From Stenotrophomonas sp. 704A1 (GTDB lineage Bacteria > Pseudomonadota > Gammaproteobacteria > Xanthomonadales > Xanthomonadaceae), in contig NZ_CP130831.1 of the NCBI RefSeq assembly GCF_030549525.1, positions 3,373,501 to 3,437,500 on the forward strand: 64,000 bases of DNA, read 5' to 3'. Both the position numbers and the translations under genes were made by a program. The notes beneath the pieces are model-generated. The model saw only the letters and a program-made list of their open reading frames with translations, made no database searches and was not told the DNA's origin. Positions within the stretch are counted from its first letter, which is position 1. The number at the start of each line of letters is the position of its first letter. Of the stretch, positions 50,079 to 57,971 are shown one piece after another.

Positions 50079-51158
50079 TCACGGCGCGGGGCCGTCGCCC
50101 TCGCCGTGCAGCGCCTCGTCCAGGGTTTCCACATTGCGCCCGTGCAGGCGCCGCCAGATCCAGCGCAGCGCATGCGGTGGCGCGGCCGGCAGCTGTTCCA
50201 GCAGGGCCAGCATGCGTCCCTGGCTGGCGTGGCCATGCCGGCACAGCAGGCTGGCCGCGGCGGCGGCGCTGGCCAGGCGCAGGCTGTCGGCCAATGGCCC
50301 TTCGGCGCTGGCGTCCAGCGCCTGGTGGACCGGCTCGGGCAGGTCCCAGGCCGCGGCGACCCGCCGCGCCAGCGGCTGCGACCACTGCTGCAGCAGCTGC
50401 AGCGCCAGCGCCGGTTCCACGTCTTCCTGACGCGCCTGCGCTTCATGCAGCAGCTGCCGCATCACCAGCGCCGCGCCCAGGCCCTGCACCAGTCCCAGCC
50501 ACTGCGCGGCGAAGGCGTCGCCGAAGGTCACCGTACGTGCATGATCGGCGGCGGCCCGCGAGGCCAGCAGCGCGTGCTCCCAGATGATCGCGCTGAACTG
50601 CGGGAAGGCATCGCACTGCACCTGCATCACCGGCTGCACCAGCACCGCGCTGATGATCTGCCGCACCCCTTCGGTGCCGACCAGGGTGACCGCCCGCTGC
50701 AGGCTCTCCACCGGCCGCTCGTGCACCTTGTAGGCAGGGCTGTTGGCAATGCGCAGCAGATTGCCGGTCAGCACCGGGTCCTGGCCGATGATCGCCGCCA
50801 TCACCCGCGCCGAGGCAACGTCGTCATTGACCGTCTGGATCAGCTGCGGCAGCAGTTGCGGGCGACGCGGCAGCTGCCGGGCTGCCCAGTCGCGGTCCTG
50901 CAGCGCGCGGTCCACCGCCTCGGCAAGGCCGCAGGCACTGGCCGCGGCCGGCTCGCCGGCCAGGCGCGGGTACAGCGCCAGCGCATGCAGGCCACGCTGC
51001 AGATGCCCGGCGATCTCCGCTGCGGGCAGCGCCTCGCCCTGCAGGCTGGCCGCGGCCGCCGCCACCGCCTGCCGGGGCGCCGCCGCCAGCCGCGCCGGGG
51101 CATCCCCGGTCAGCCGCGACAGCCACCCGGTCAGGGCATGCCACCAGCCCGACCTCAT
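50079..51158 (-). CDS. HDOD-domain protein
   Basis: This 359-residue protein has an HDOD domain around residues 95-300, recognised by LLPQLIQTVNDDVASARVMAAIIGQDPVLTGNLLRIANSPAYKVHERPVESLQRAVTLVGTEGVRQIISAVLV, which is the conserved HDOD core, followed by IWEHALLASRAAADHA. HDOD proteins bind signalling partners and often affect c-di-GMP or stress responses; no catalytic HD is required. The start ATG at 51158 has AGGATGGG upstream. A longer form to about 51284 is open but reads as low-complexity sequence. It is convergent with the PLD gene with 3 bp between stops. Confidence 0.88.
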   Translation of the reverse strand: MRSGWWHALTGWLSRLTGDAPARLAAAPRQAVAAAAASLQGEALPAAEIAGHLQRGLHALALYPRLAGEPAAASACGLAEAVDRALQDRDWAARQLPRRPQLLPQLIQTVNDDVASARVMAAIIGQDPVLTGNLLRIANSPAYKVHERPVESLQRAVTLVGTEGVRQIISAVLVQPVMQVQCDAFPQFSAIIWEHALLASRAAADHARTVTFGDAFAAQWLGLVQGLGAALVMRQLLHEAQARQEDVEPALALQLLQQWSQPLARRVAAAWDLPEPVHQALDASAEGPLADSLRLASAAAAASLLCRHGHASQGRMLALLEQLPAAPPHALRWIWRRLHGRNVETLDEALHGEGDGPAP

Positions 51159-51427
51159 CGCCGCCCATCCTGTCGTTGTCCTGCTGCCGCCACTGCCTGC
51201 ACCTTCGCCACTCCGGCGACCTGCCGTCGTCGCAGCATCGGCCGCACTTTCATCTTCTTTAACCCGGGCCGCCACCGCCTCCACGGCACATCCCGGGGGA
51301 ATGGACTAGAATGGCGCCGCGCGACCCGTCCCCCTGCACCGACGACGTCGCTTTTTTTGTTTTCGGACCCTACCGTTCATTGGCACGTTCGCCGCGGTTG
51401 ACCGCTGATCGCGCCATCGGAGACCCC

Positions 51428-52525
51428 ATGCTATTCGAAACCCTCGCAACCACCGGCCACGAACAGGTGGTGTTCTGCCACAACCAGGATGCCGGCCTGC
51501 GGGCGATCATCGCCATCCACAACACCACCCTGGGCCCGGCCCTGGGCGGCGTGCGCATGCGCCCCTACGCCAGCACCGATGACGCGCTGGCCGATGTGCT
51601 GCGCCTGAGCCGGACGATGACCTACAAGAATGCGCTGGCCGGCCTCAATGTCGGTGGCGGCAAGGCCGTGATCATCGGCGACCCCAAGACCGACAAGACC
51701 GAAGTGCTGTTCCGCGCCTTCGGCCGCTATGTCGATTCGCTGGGCGGCCGCTACATCACCGCCGAGGACGTCGGTACCGACGTCAACGACATGGAGAACA
51801 TCTACCTGGAGAGCCAGTTCGTCACCGGCGTGCACCAGGTCCACGGCGGCTCGGGCGACCCCGCTCCGTTCACCGCCTACGGCGCACTGCAGGCACTGAT
51901 GGCCGCCATGCGCTTCAAGTTCGGCCACGAGGAAGTGGGCAAGACCAGCATCGCGGTGCAGGGCCTGGGCCACATCGGCATGGAGCTGGTGAAGCTGCTG
52001 CGCGACCGCGGTGCCAAGCTGTACGTCACCGATCTGGACAGCACCCTGGTCGACCGCGCGGTGAGCGATTTCGGTGCCGAAGCGGTGAAGCCGGACGAGA
52101 TCCACGAAGTGAATGCCGATGTGTTCGCACCGTGCGCGCTGGAAGGGGCGATCAATGCCGACACCCTGCCGCGGATCAAGGCGAAGATCATCTGCGGTAC
52201 CGCCAACAACCAGCTGTCCAGCCTGGAGATCGGCGACGAACTGCATGCGCGCGGCATCCTGTATGCACCCGACTACGCGGTCAATGCCGGTGGCGTGATG
52301 AATGTCTCGCTGGAAATCGACGGTTACAACCGCGAGCGGGCGATGCGGCTGATCCGCAGCATCTACCACAACCTGGCACGCATCTTCGAACTGTCGCAGC
52401 GCGAGAACATCGCGCCGCAGCGCGCCGCCGACCGCATCGCCGAGAGCCGCATCCTGTCGATCGGCAAGCTGAAGATGCCGCTCGGCCGCAGCACCCCGCG
52501 CCTGGGCAACCTGCGCGGCGGCTGA
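51428..52525 (+). CDS. Glu/Leu/Phe/Val dehydrogenase, leucine-dehydrogenase type
   Basis: This 365-residue NAD-dependent amino acid dehydrogenase has the catalytic Lys in GLNVGGGKAVIIGDP (about 73-87), the dinucleotide loop VQGLGHIGMELVKLL and a conserved VNAGGVMNVSLEI near the C terminus. The length is the one expected for leucine dehydrogenase, which deaminates branched-chain amino acids to keto acids; in this family it usually feeds branched-chain fatty acid synthesis, important in Xanthomonadaceae. The ATG at 51428 gives the family N terminus (MLFETLATTGHEQVVFCH). A strong hairpin terminator follows. Confidence 0.95.
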   Translation: MLFETLATTGHEQVVFCHNQDAGLRAIIAIHNTTLGPALGGVRMRPYASTDDALADVLRLSRTMTYKNALAGLNVGGGKAVIIGDPKTDKTEVLFRAFGRYVDSLGGRYITAEDVGTDVNDMENIYLESQFVTGVHQVHGGSGDPAPFTAYGALQALMAAMRFKFGHEEVGKTSIAVQGLGHIGMELVKLLRDRGAKLYVTDLDSTLVDRAVSDFGAEAVKPDEIHEVNADVFAPCALEGAINADTLPRIKAKIICGTANNQLSSLEIGDELHARGILYAPDYAVNAGGVMNVSLEIDGYNRERAMRLIRSIYHNLARIFELSQRENIAPQRAADRIAESRILSIGKLKMPLGRSTPRLGNLRGG

Positions 52526-52543
52526 TCGCCCCGCGCCTGCAGC

Positions 52544-52576
52544 GTGTGGGTGCCGCCGTTCGGCCGGCACCCACAC
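52544..52576. terminator. Strong hairpin between convergent genes
   Basis: GTGTGGGTGCCG (52544-52555) and CGGCACCCACAC (52565-52576) form a perfect 12-bp stem; the loop can close further with CCG/CGG. It lies between the leucine-dehydrogenase-type gene (+) and the autotransporter gene (-) and probably serves both. Confidence 0.7.
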
Positions 52577-52609
52577 AGACCACCGCCGGCCCTGACCGGC
52601 GCGCCGCGG

Positions 52610-55450
52610 TCAGAAGCCGGCGCTGTAACGCAGGGCCGCCTGGCGTGCATCATCACCGCCGACGCGCTGATCGATGCCCAGGCTCAGGCGACCGTTGCGG
52701 CCCCACGCCGATTCCAGCGCCAGGCCGATCAAGGCACTGCCGCGCGGTGTGTTCACGCCGGCCAGCGGCGCCCAGGCATCGATGCCGACGAAACTGGCCT
52801 GCCACGCCGACTCGCCCCGATCCAACCGCTGCTGCCATTCGGCATGGCCCCGCATGCTCCAGCGGCCCCACTGGCGCTCGCCACGAAGCCCGGCCAGCAA
52901 CTGGCTGCGCTGTGCACGCGCGGCCTCCCCGCGCAGGCCGAAGCCGAAGCCGCCCTGTTCGCTGAAGCCGTCGGTATCCAGGCGGGTGCTGCTGGCGCCG
53001 AGGTAGGGCGTCAGCGACGCACCGATGCGGCCGAAGCGGTAACCGCCTTCGATGCTGGCACTGCTGAAACGACCGCCGTACCGCGCCGACACACCGTAGG
53101 CGCCGGCGCCGAGCAGCAGCTGGCGATCAAGCTCGCGCTGGAACTGGCCGGTACCGAACTGGGCCAGTGCATAGCCGCGGCCGAGGTTCCAGCCGGCATA
53201 CAGCTGCGCCTGCGCCTGGCGGTCGCGGCCGCGGTCGCCACCGACGTTGCTGCCGCCATTGCTGCGGGTTTCACCGAAGGCCATGCCCAGCAGGCCGTTG
53301 CTGCCGAGCGCGACATCCTGGCCGGCCATCCAGCCCTGGCTGTCGCTGGCATTGCCGGCAAAGCTGCCCTGCCCCGCCTCGCCCAACGCGCTCTGCCAGG
53401 CGCCGCGCAGCCGCGGTGCGGCCTGCACGCGATCGAAGCGTTCGGCAACCGCCCGCCGCGCCATGTCGACGCTGTCGAAGGTAGAGGCTTCGGCTCGCGC
53501 GTGCGCCAGCCCGGACAGGCTCTCCAGCGCTGCGGCAAGACCGCTGGTGCCGCCTGCGGTGCGCTGCAATGCACCGGCTGCGGCGCCGAACGCCGAGCCC
53601 TGCAGGGTGGCGCTGCCATCCAATGCCGTGAATGCCGACTGCACCCGCAGCGCCGATGCCTGCGCGCTGGCACCAAGGCCGGATGCGGCGGCCGACACAC
53701 TGACCTGGGTCAGGTCCATCCATGCGTCGTTGCTGCCATAACCGTACTGCGCCTGCAGCAGCGTCAGGCCATTGGCACCGGTGGTGGCCACAGGGGTGGT
53801 GAACGTACCGCTGACGCCACCGTCGGCGTGGATCAGGCCCTGACGGCTGCCGACCTGCGGCACGTAGCCGGAGACAATGCCATCGACGGTCACGCCACCG
53901 GCCAGCGCCGCCGTGCCGGTGACCCGCAGCGGGTCCACGCCCAGTGCGACCACCAGCTGCGCACCGGCGCGCTGGGTGTAGTTGCCCTCGATGGTCGCGG
54001 CGGTGCCGGCAGTGGCCAGGACCACGCTGGCCGCGTTGTCGACGTTGCCGATCACCCGCGGCGTCCCCGGCATGAACTGCAGGCCGGCGGCCAGCGGGCT
54101 GCCGCCCATCGCATCGATGCTGACATTGGAACGGATGACCGCGCCGTCGCGCAGGCCAAGGCGGCCACGCTCGATACGGGTGGCGCCGCTGTAGCTGTTG
54201 TTGCCGGTCAGTACCAGGCTGCCTTCGCCCCGCTTCACCAGGCCGCCATTGCCGGCGATGTTGTTGCCCCAGGTCGAACCGGTTGACGCCAGATCGACGT
54301 TGGCCACCACATCCCCCCAGTCGAAACGCCCCGGGCCCTTGATCGCACTGCCGATGTCGAGCATGCCGTAGCCGAACACCGCATCGACACCGGGCGCACC
54401 GATGTCGGTGGCGGTACCCAGCAGGGTCTGCCGCACCAGATCGTTGTTGAAGTACGGATAGCGTTCCCAGACCAGTGCAGCGGCGCCGGAGATCAGCGGC
54501 GCAGCGAACGAGGTTCCGTAGTTCCAGAGGTACTTGTCGGTGCCCGGCTCCGGAAACACCGCACTGCCGGGCGCGGTGAGGCAATAGCGCGCGGCATCGC
54601 CACACGCGTTGGCCCAGTCGACGCGCTGCCCCGGCTTGTTGGGGTCGATGGCGGTGGCCACCAGCCAGCCGCGTTCGAGGTCAGCCGCCGGCAGCGAACC
54701 GCCGACGCCGCGCTGGCTCGGCAGGGCCGCCACGCTGCTCGGCTGGTCACGCCCGTCGTTGCCCGCGGCGAATACCACCAGGCCCCCGTTGTCGACGATG
54801 AACGGACGGTACTCGGCGGCCACCTGCGCGGTGGTGCCCAGGTCGGTCCAGTATAGCCCGCCCCAGGAGTTGTTCATGATCTTCACGCCATAGCGGATCA
54901 GGTCCTGGTGGACCCCGGCCACGCCCAGCGGGCCGCTGAAGGAATTGCCGCGGCCGCTGCCGTCATCCGCCGGTGGCTTATCGGCGATGATCCGCGCCGA
55001 GACGATTTCCGCCCCGGGGGCGATGCCACCCGGCCAGACCCCGACCGCCGTACCGGCGGCCAGGCTGGCCACCGCGGTGCCGTGCCCGACCACGTCGTCG
55101 ACGTTGAGATTGTTGCGGGCCGGATCGATGTAGTTGAGGTTGGCCACCACCCGGCCGTTCAGCGCTGCGGCGGTGCGGGTCACGCCCGAATCGACGATGC
55201 CGATCCGCACACCGCGTCCGCTGGCGCCGGTGGCCTGTGCCGCACGCGCCTGGGTCTGTGCCAGATGCGCATCCACGGCCGGCTCGAGCGGCTTGGAGGC
55301 TGGCGGCGGCGTCACCGGTGGTGTCACCGGCGGCGTCACCGGCGGCGGATCGATGCGCACGTTGCCGCCGCCCCCACCGCCACCACACGCCGACAGCGCC
55401 ATCGCCAGCGCCGAGGCCAGCACCGACCTTCCCATCGTCTTACGTTCCAT
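52610..55450 (-). CDS. Autotransporter with subtilisin-like (S8) protease passenger
   Basis: This 946-residue surface or secreted protease has a signal sequence with a lipobox-like ALSAC, a Gly-rich and PVTPP-repeat linker (about 22-55), and an S8 domain with catalytic Asp in GIVDSGVT, His in GHGTAVASLAAG and Ser in GTSFAAPLISGAAAL. An autotransporter-associated beta strand (PATR-type) block follows, LVLTGNNSYSGATRIERGRLGLR, then the C-terminal beta-barrel domain (about 670-946), which ends in Phe as usual for outer-membrane barrels. The start at 55450 has GGAAGGA upstream. It is similar in layout to the extracellular serine proteases of Xanthomonas and Stenotrophomonas. A 12-bp tandem repeat encodes the linker. 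Confidence 0.95.
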   Translation of the reverse strand: MERKTMGRSVLASALAMALSACGGGGGGGNVRIDPPPVTPPVTPPVTPPPASKPLEPAVDAHLAQTQARAAQATGASGRGVRIGIVDSGVTRTAAALNGRVVANLNYIDPARNNLNVDDVVGHGTAVASLAAGTAVGVWPGGIAPGAEIVSARIIADKPPADDGSGRGNSFSGPLGVAGVHQDLIRYGVKIMNNSWGGLYWTDLGTTAQVAAEYRPFIVDNGGLVVFAAGNDGRDQPSSVAALPSQRGVGGSLPAADLERGWLVATAIDPNKPGQRVDWANACGDAARYCLTAPGSAVFPEPGTDKYLWNYGTSFAAPLISGAAALVWERYPYFNNDLVRQTLLGTATDIGAPGVDAVFGYGMLDIGSAIKGPGRFDWGDVVANVDLASTGSTWGNNIAGNGGLVKRGEGSLVLTGNNSYSGATRIERGRLGLRDGAVIRSNVSIDAMGGSPLAAGLQFMPGTPRVIGNVDNAASVVLATAGTAATIEGNYTQRAGAQLVVALGVDPLRVTGTAALAGGVTVDGIVSGYVPQVGSRQGLIHADGGVSGTFTTPVATTGANGLTLLQAQYGYGSNDAWMDLTQVSVSAAASGLGASAQASALRVQSAFTALDGSATLQGSAFGAAAGALQRTAGGTSGLAAALESLSGLAHARAEASTFDSVDMARRAVAERFDRVQAAPRLRGAWQSALGEAGQGSFAGNASDSQGWMAGQDVALGSNGLLGMAFGETRSNGGSNVGGDRGRDRQAQAQLYAGWNLGRGYALAQFGTGQFQRELDRQLLLGAGAYGVSARYGGRFSSASIEGGYRFGRIGASLTPYLGASSTRLDTDGFSEQGGFGFGLRGEAARAQRSQLLAGLRGERQWGRWSMRGHAEWQQRLDRGESAWQASFVGIDAWAPLAGVNTPRGSALIGLALESAWGRNGRLSLGIDQRVGGDDARQAALRYSAGF
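55311..55346 (-). repeat. Three tandem 12-bp repeats encoding VTPP units
   Basis: GTCACCGG(T/C)GG(T/C) occurs at 55311-55322, 55323-55334 and 55335-55346 and encodes repeated PPVT in the linker of the autotransporter protease. Copy number can vary between strains without breaking the frame because 12 is a multiple of 3. Confidence 0.85.
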
Positions 55451-55631
55451 CGATTCCTTCCCATGAACGTGGGCCTGCCGCGATCCGGGCAGGCATCCAG
55501 TGCTGCCCCTCGGCAGCCTCCGTCGACCCTCTATACTTGGCCGACCCCCACGCAGTCTGCCGGGAAACCGCAGCGCTTCCAACGCCCGCGGTCTCCTTTC
55601 CGAACATTGTTCACGCATCAACGAGATTGCC

Positions 55632-56807
55632 ATGTCCAACATCGTCATCGCCGCCGCCAAGCGCACCGCCATCGGCTCCTTCCTCGGCCAGTTCAACGGC
55701 GTCCCGACGCCGACGCTCGGTGCGGCCGCCATCGCCGCCGCCCTGGAACAGTCCGGCGTCCCCGCCAGCGACGTCTCCGAAGTCCTGATGGGCTGCGTGC
55801 TGCCGGCCAACCTCGGCCAGGCACCGGCCCGCCAGGCGGCGATCGCCGCCGGCATCCCGCTGTCGGTGGGTGCCACCACGCTCAACAAGGTCTGCGGCTC
55901 GGGCATGAAAGCGATCATGCTGGGGCACGACCTGATCAAGGCCGGTTCGGCCAAGGTCGTTGTCGCCGGCGGCATGGAATCGATGTCCAACGCCCCGCAC
56001 CTGCTGCCCAATTCGCGCACCGGCAACCGTTTCGGCAACTTCCAGGCGGTGGACCACATGGCCCACGACGGCCTGGTCAACGCCTACGACGGCAAGGCCA
56101 TGGGTGAATTCGCCGAATGTGCGGTCGACAAGTACCAGTTCAGCCGCGAGGAGCAGGACGCCTACGCCATCGAGTCGGTCAGGCGCGCGCAGGCCGCGCA
56201 GGCCAACGGTGCCTTCGCCGACGAGATCGTCGCGGTGAAGGTCGCCACCCGCAAGGGCGAGGTCGAGGTCGCCAGCGACGAACAGCCCGGCCGTTCGGAC
56301 ATCGCCAAGATCCCGACCCTGCGCCCGGCCTTCAAGAAGGATGGCAGCGTGACGGCGGCCAGTTCCTCCAGCATTTCCGACGGTGCCGCCGCCGTGGTCC
56401 TGCTGACCGAAGAGGACGCCGCCGCACGTGGCCTGCAGCCGCTGGCGCGGATCGTCGGCCATGCCACCCATTCGCAGGAACCGGAGTGGTTCACCACCGC
56501 CCCGATCGGCGCGATCCACGCGCTGCTGGCCAGGACCGGCTGGTCGCTGGACCAGATCGATCTGTTCGAAGTGAACGAGGCATTCGCCGTGGTGGCGATG
56601 GCACCGATGCGCGAACTGGGCATCCCGCACGACAAGCTCAACGTGAATGGCGGTGCCTGCGCGTTGGGCCATCCGATCGGTGCCTCCGGCGCGCGCCTGG
56701 TGGTGACGCTGGTCAACGCATTGCGCACGCGGGGCGGCAAGCGCGGCATTGCCACCCTGTGTATCGGTGGCGGTGAAGCGACTGCAATCGCCATCGAATT
56801 GATCTGA
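55632..56807 (+). CDS. Acetyl-CoA C-acetyltransferase (thiolase)
   Basis: This 391-residue biosynthetic-type thiolase has the nucleophile Cys88 in NKVCGSGMKA, the acid/base Cys in TLCIGGGEATA near the C terminus, and the His in GGACALGHPIGASGARL (about 340-356). VNEAFAVVAM is also conserved. It condenses two acetyl-CoA to acetoacetyl-CoA, or runs in reverse. It stands alone, divergent from the autotransporter. The ATG at 55632 gives the family N terminus MSNIVIAAAKRTAIG. Confidence 0.96.
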   Translation: MSNIVIAAAKRTAIGSFLGQFNGVPTPTLGAAAIAAALEQSGVPASDVSEVLMGCVLPANLGQAPARQAAIAAGIPLSVGATTLNKVCGSGMKAIMLGHDLIKAGSAKVVVAGGMESMSNAPHLLPNSRTGNRFGNFQAVDHMAHDGLVNAYDGKAMGEFAECAVDKYQFSREEQDAYAIESVRRAQAAQANGAFADEIVAVKVATRKGEVEVASDEQPGRSDIAKIPTLRPAFKKDGSVTAASSSSISDGAAAVVLLTEEDAAARGLQPLARIVGHATHSQEPEWFTTAPIGAIHALLARTGWSLDQIDLFEVNEAFAVVAMAPMRELGIPHDKLNVNGGACALGHPIGASGARLVVTLVNALRTRGGKRGIATLCIGGGEATAIAIELI

Positions 56808-56850
56808 AAGGATTTAACGCTGATTTCGCAAAAATGAATGCGGGATCGCT

Positions 56851-56873
56851 TGACAGCCAATCTTGGCTTGTCA
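56851..56873. promoter_or_regulatory. Imperfect palindrome upstream of the first Ala-rich lipoprotein gene
   Basis: TGACAGCCAA (56851-56860) and TTGGCTTGTCA (56863-56873) form an inverted repeat with one extra base, about 60 bp before the ATG at 56930. It overlaps a TTGACA that could serve as a -35. It may be an operator, but no matching regulator gene is nearby. Confidence 0.3.
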
Positions 56874-56929
56874 TCATGTTGTCGGCGCGCAGTTGCGCGT
56901 TGCCTAATCTAACGACGAGGATTCACACA

Positions 56930-57271
56930 ATGAGCATCAACAAGCTGCTGGTCGCGATGTCCCTGGCTCTGGCCCTGGCCGCCTGCTCGAAGCAGGAAGC
57001 TGCCCAGGACGCCGCTGCTTCGGCCAACGAAGCCGCCACCGAAGCCCAGACCGCCGCCGACCAGGCCGCCGCTGCTGGCGCCCAGACCGCCGACGCTGCC
57101 CAGCAGGCCGCTGACACCGCCGCCACCGCTGCTGACGCTTCGGTCGACGCTGCTGCCCAGGCTGCCGGCGCTGCCACCGACGCCGCTGCTGGCGAAGCCA
57201 AGGACGCCGCCAAGGCTGCCGAAGCTACCGCTGAGCAGGCCAAGGACGCTGCTGAAGAAGCCAAGAAGTAA
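56930..57271 (+). CDS. Ala-rich lipoprotein, paralogue 1
   Basis: This 113-residue lipoprotein has the lipobox LAAC after a short signal (MSINKLLVAMSLALALAAC). The mature part is almost entirely Ala, Asp, Glu, Lys and Gln in helical repeats (QAADTAATAADASVDAAAQAAG), a pattern of long amphipathic helix like apolipoprotein or LEA-type proteins. The function is unknown; it may coat or stabilise the envelope. GAGG lies 10 nt before the ATG. A perfect terminator follows. The next gene is a paralogue. Confidence 0.85.
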   Translation: MSINKLLVAMSLALALAACSKQEAAQDAAASANEAATEAQTAADQAAAAGAQTADAAQQAADTAATAADASVDAAAQAAGAATDAAAGEAKDAAKAAEATAEQAKDAAEEAKK

Positions 57272-57298
57272 TCACTTCTTTCTTCAGGCTGTTCTGGA

Positions 57299-57324
57299 AA
57301 AGCCGCTGGTTCGCCAGCGGCTTT
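57299..57324 (+). terminator. Rho-independent terminator with TTCG loop
   Basis: AAAGCCGCTGG (57299-57309) and CCAGCGGCTTT (57314-57324) form a perfect 11-bp stem with a TTCG tetraloop, followed by TTC TTT. It lies 28 bp after the stop codon of the first Ala-rich lipoprotein gene. Confidence 0.88.
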
Positions 57325-57424
57325 TTCTTTGCGCGCGCGGACCGCGCAGCGCAGGCGATGACCGCACCTTCACAATGGCATGAATAGGCTGGCGTCCCCA
57401 TCCATTGCAGTAACGGAGACCGCC

Positions 57425-57835
57425 ATGAAGATTCGTCCGCTGACCACCTCCCTGCTGGCCGCCTCCCTGCTGCTGGCACTGGCCGCCTGCAAGGGCCCCG
57501 AAGCCGAACAGGCGCGCCAGGATGCTGCGCAGGCCGCCGACAGTGCCGGCACTGCGGCGCGTGACGCGGTGGACCAGGCTGCGGCCGCCACCCGCGATGC
57601 CGCCGACAAGACCGCTGCCGCTTCCGAGCAGGCCGCTGCCGATACCCAGCAGGCGCTGGACAAGGCCGCCGATGCCACGGCCAAGGCCGCCAGCGAAGCC
57701 AAGGCTGCCGCCACCGATGCCGCCGCGCATGCCAGCGATGCCACCGCCGACGCCGCGCAGAAGGTCGCCGACAAGGCACGTGATGTCGCCAACGACGCCA
57801 AGGCCAATGCCGCCAAGGAAGAAGCCAAGCACTGA
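57425..57835 (+). CDS. Ala-rich lipoprotein, paralogue 2
   Basis: This 136-residue lipoprotein has the lipobox LAAC (MKIRPLTTSLLAASLLLALAAC). The mature part consists of Ala/Asp/Lys/Gln helical repeats such as AADKTAAASEQAAADTQQAL and AQKVADKARDVANDAKANAA. Signal, composition and repeat pattern match the gene upstream, so the two arose by duplication. The ATG at 57425 is the first after a GGAGACC ribosome site. A second strong terminator lies downstream, so it is transcribed on its own. Confidence 0.85.
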   Translation: MKIRPLTTSLLAASLLLALAACKGPEAEQARQDAAQAADSAGTAARDAVDQAAAATRDAADKTAAASEQAAADTQQALDKAADATAKAASEAKAAATDAAAHASDATADAAQKVADKARDVANDAKANAAKEEAKH

Positions 57836-57845
57836 CGCGAAGGGT

Positions 57846-57908
57846 TTCACCGCTGCGCTCGCCGGGCATGGCCCGGCGCTACCGATCCTTCACCGCTGCG
57901 CTCGCCGG
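57846..57908. repeat. Two 20-bp direct repeats, the first joined to a SMAG palindrome
   Basis: The 20-base TTCACCGCTGCGCTCGCCGG occurs at 57846-57865 and 57889-57908, 43 bp apart. The first copy leads into a SMAG hairpin (57860-57882). The second copy leads into an imperfect GC-rich palindrome. This looks like a tandem REP-type duplication. Confidence 0.7.
57860..57882 (-). repeat. SMAG-type REP palindrome
   Basis: CGCCGGGC (57860-57867) and GCCCGGCG (57871-57878) form an 8-bp stem with an ATG loop and are followed by CTAC, so the minus strand reads GTAG before the hairpin. This is the SMAG repeat family of Stenotrophomonas. Confidence 0.75.
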
Positions 57909-57924
57909 CAGCGGCCGGTACCTG

Positions 57925-57957
57925 CAGAAAAGCCGCGGCCTGACCGCGGCTTTTCTG
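57925..57957. terminator. Perfect 14-bp bidirectional terminator
   Basis: CAGAAAAGCCGCGG (57925-57938) and CCGCGGCTTTTCTG (57944-57957) form a 14-bp stem with a 5-nt loop; each strand ends in TTTT inside the arm. It lies between the second Ala-rich lipoprotein gene (+) and aidB (-). Confidence 0.85.
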
Positions 57958-57971
57958 CTTCCCGCCAGCGT

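Noticed and set aside
52544..54286. Plus-strand open frame of 580 codons opposite the autotransporter gene
   Set aside because: The minus-strand gene has the full protease triad and barrel. The plus frame is Ala/Arg/Gln-rich with no recognisable domain.
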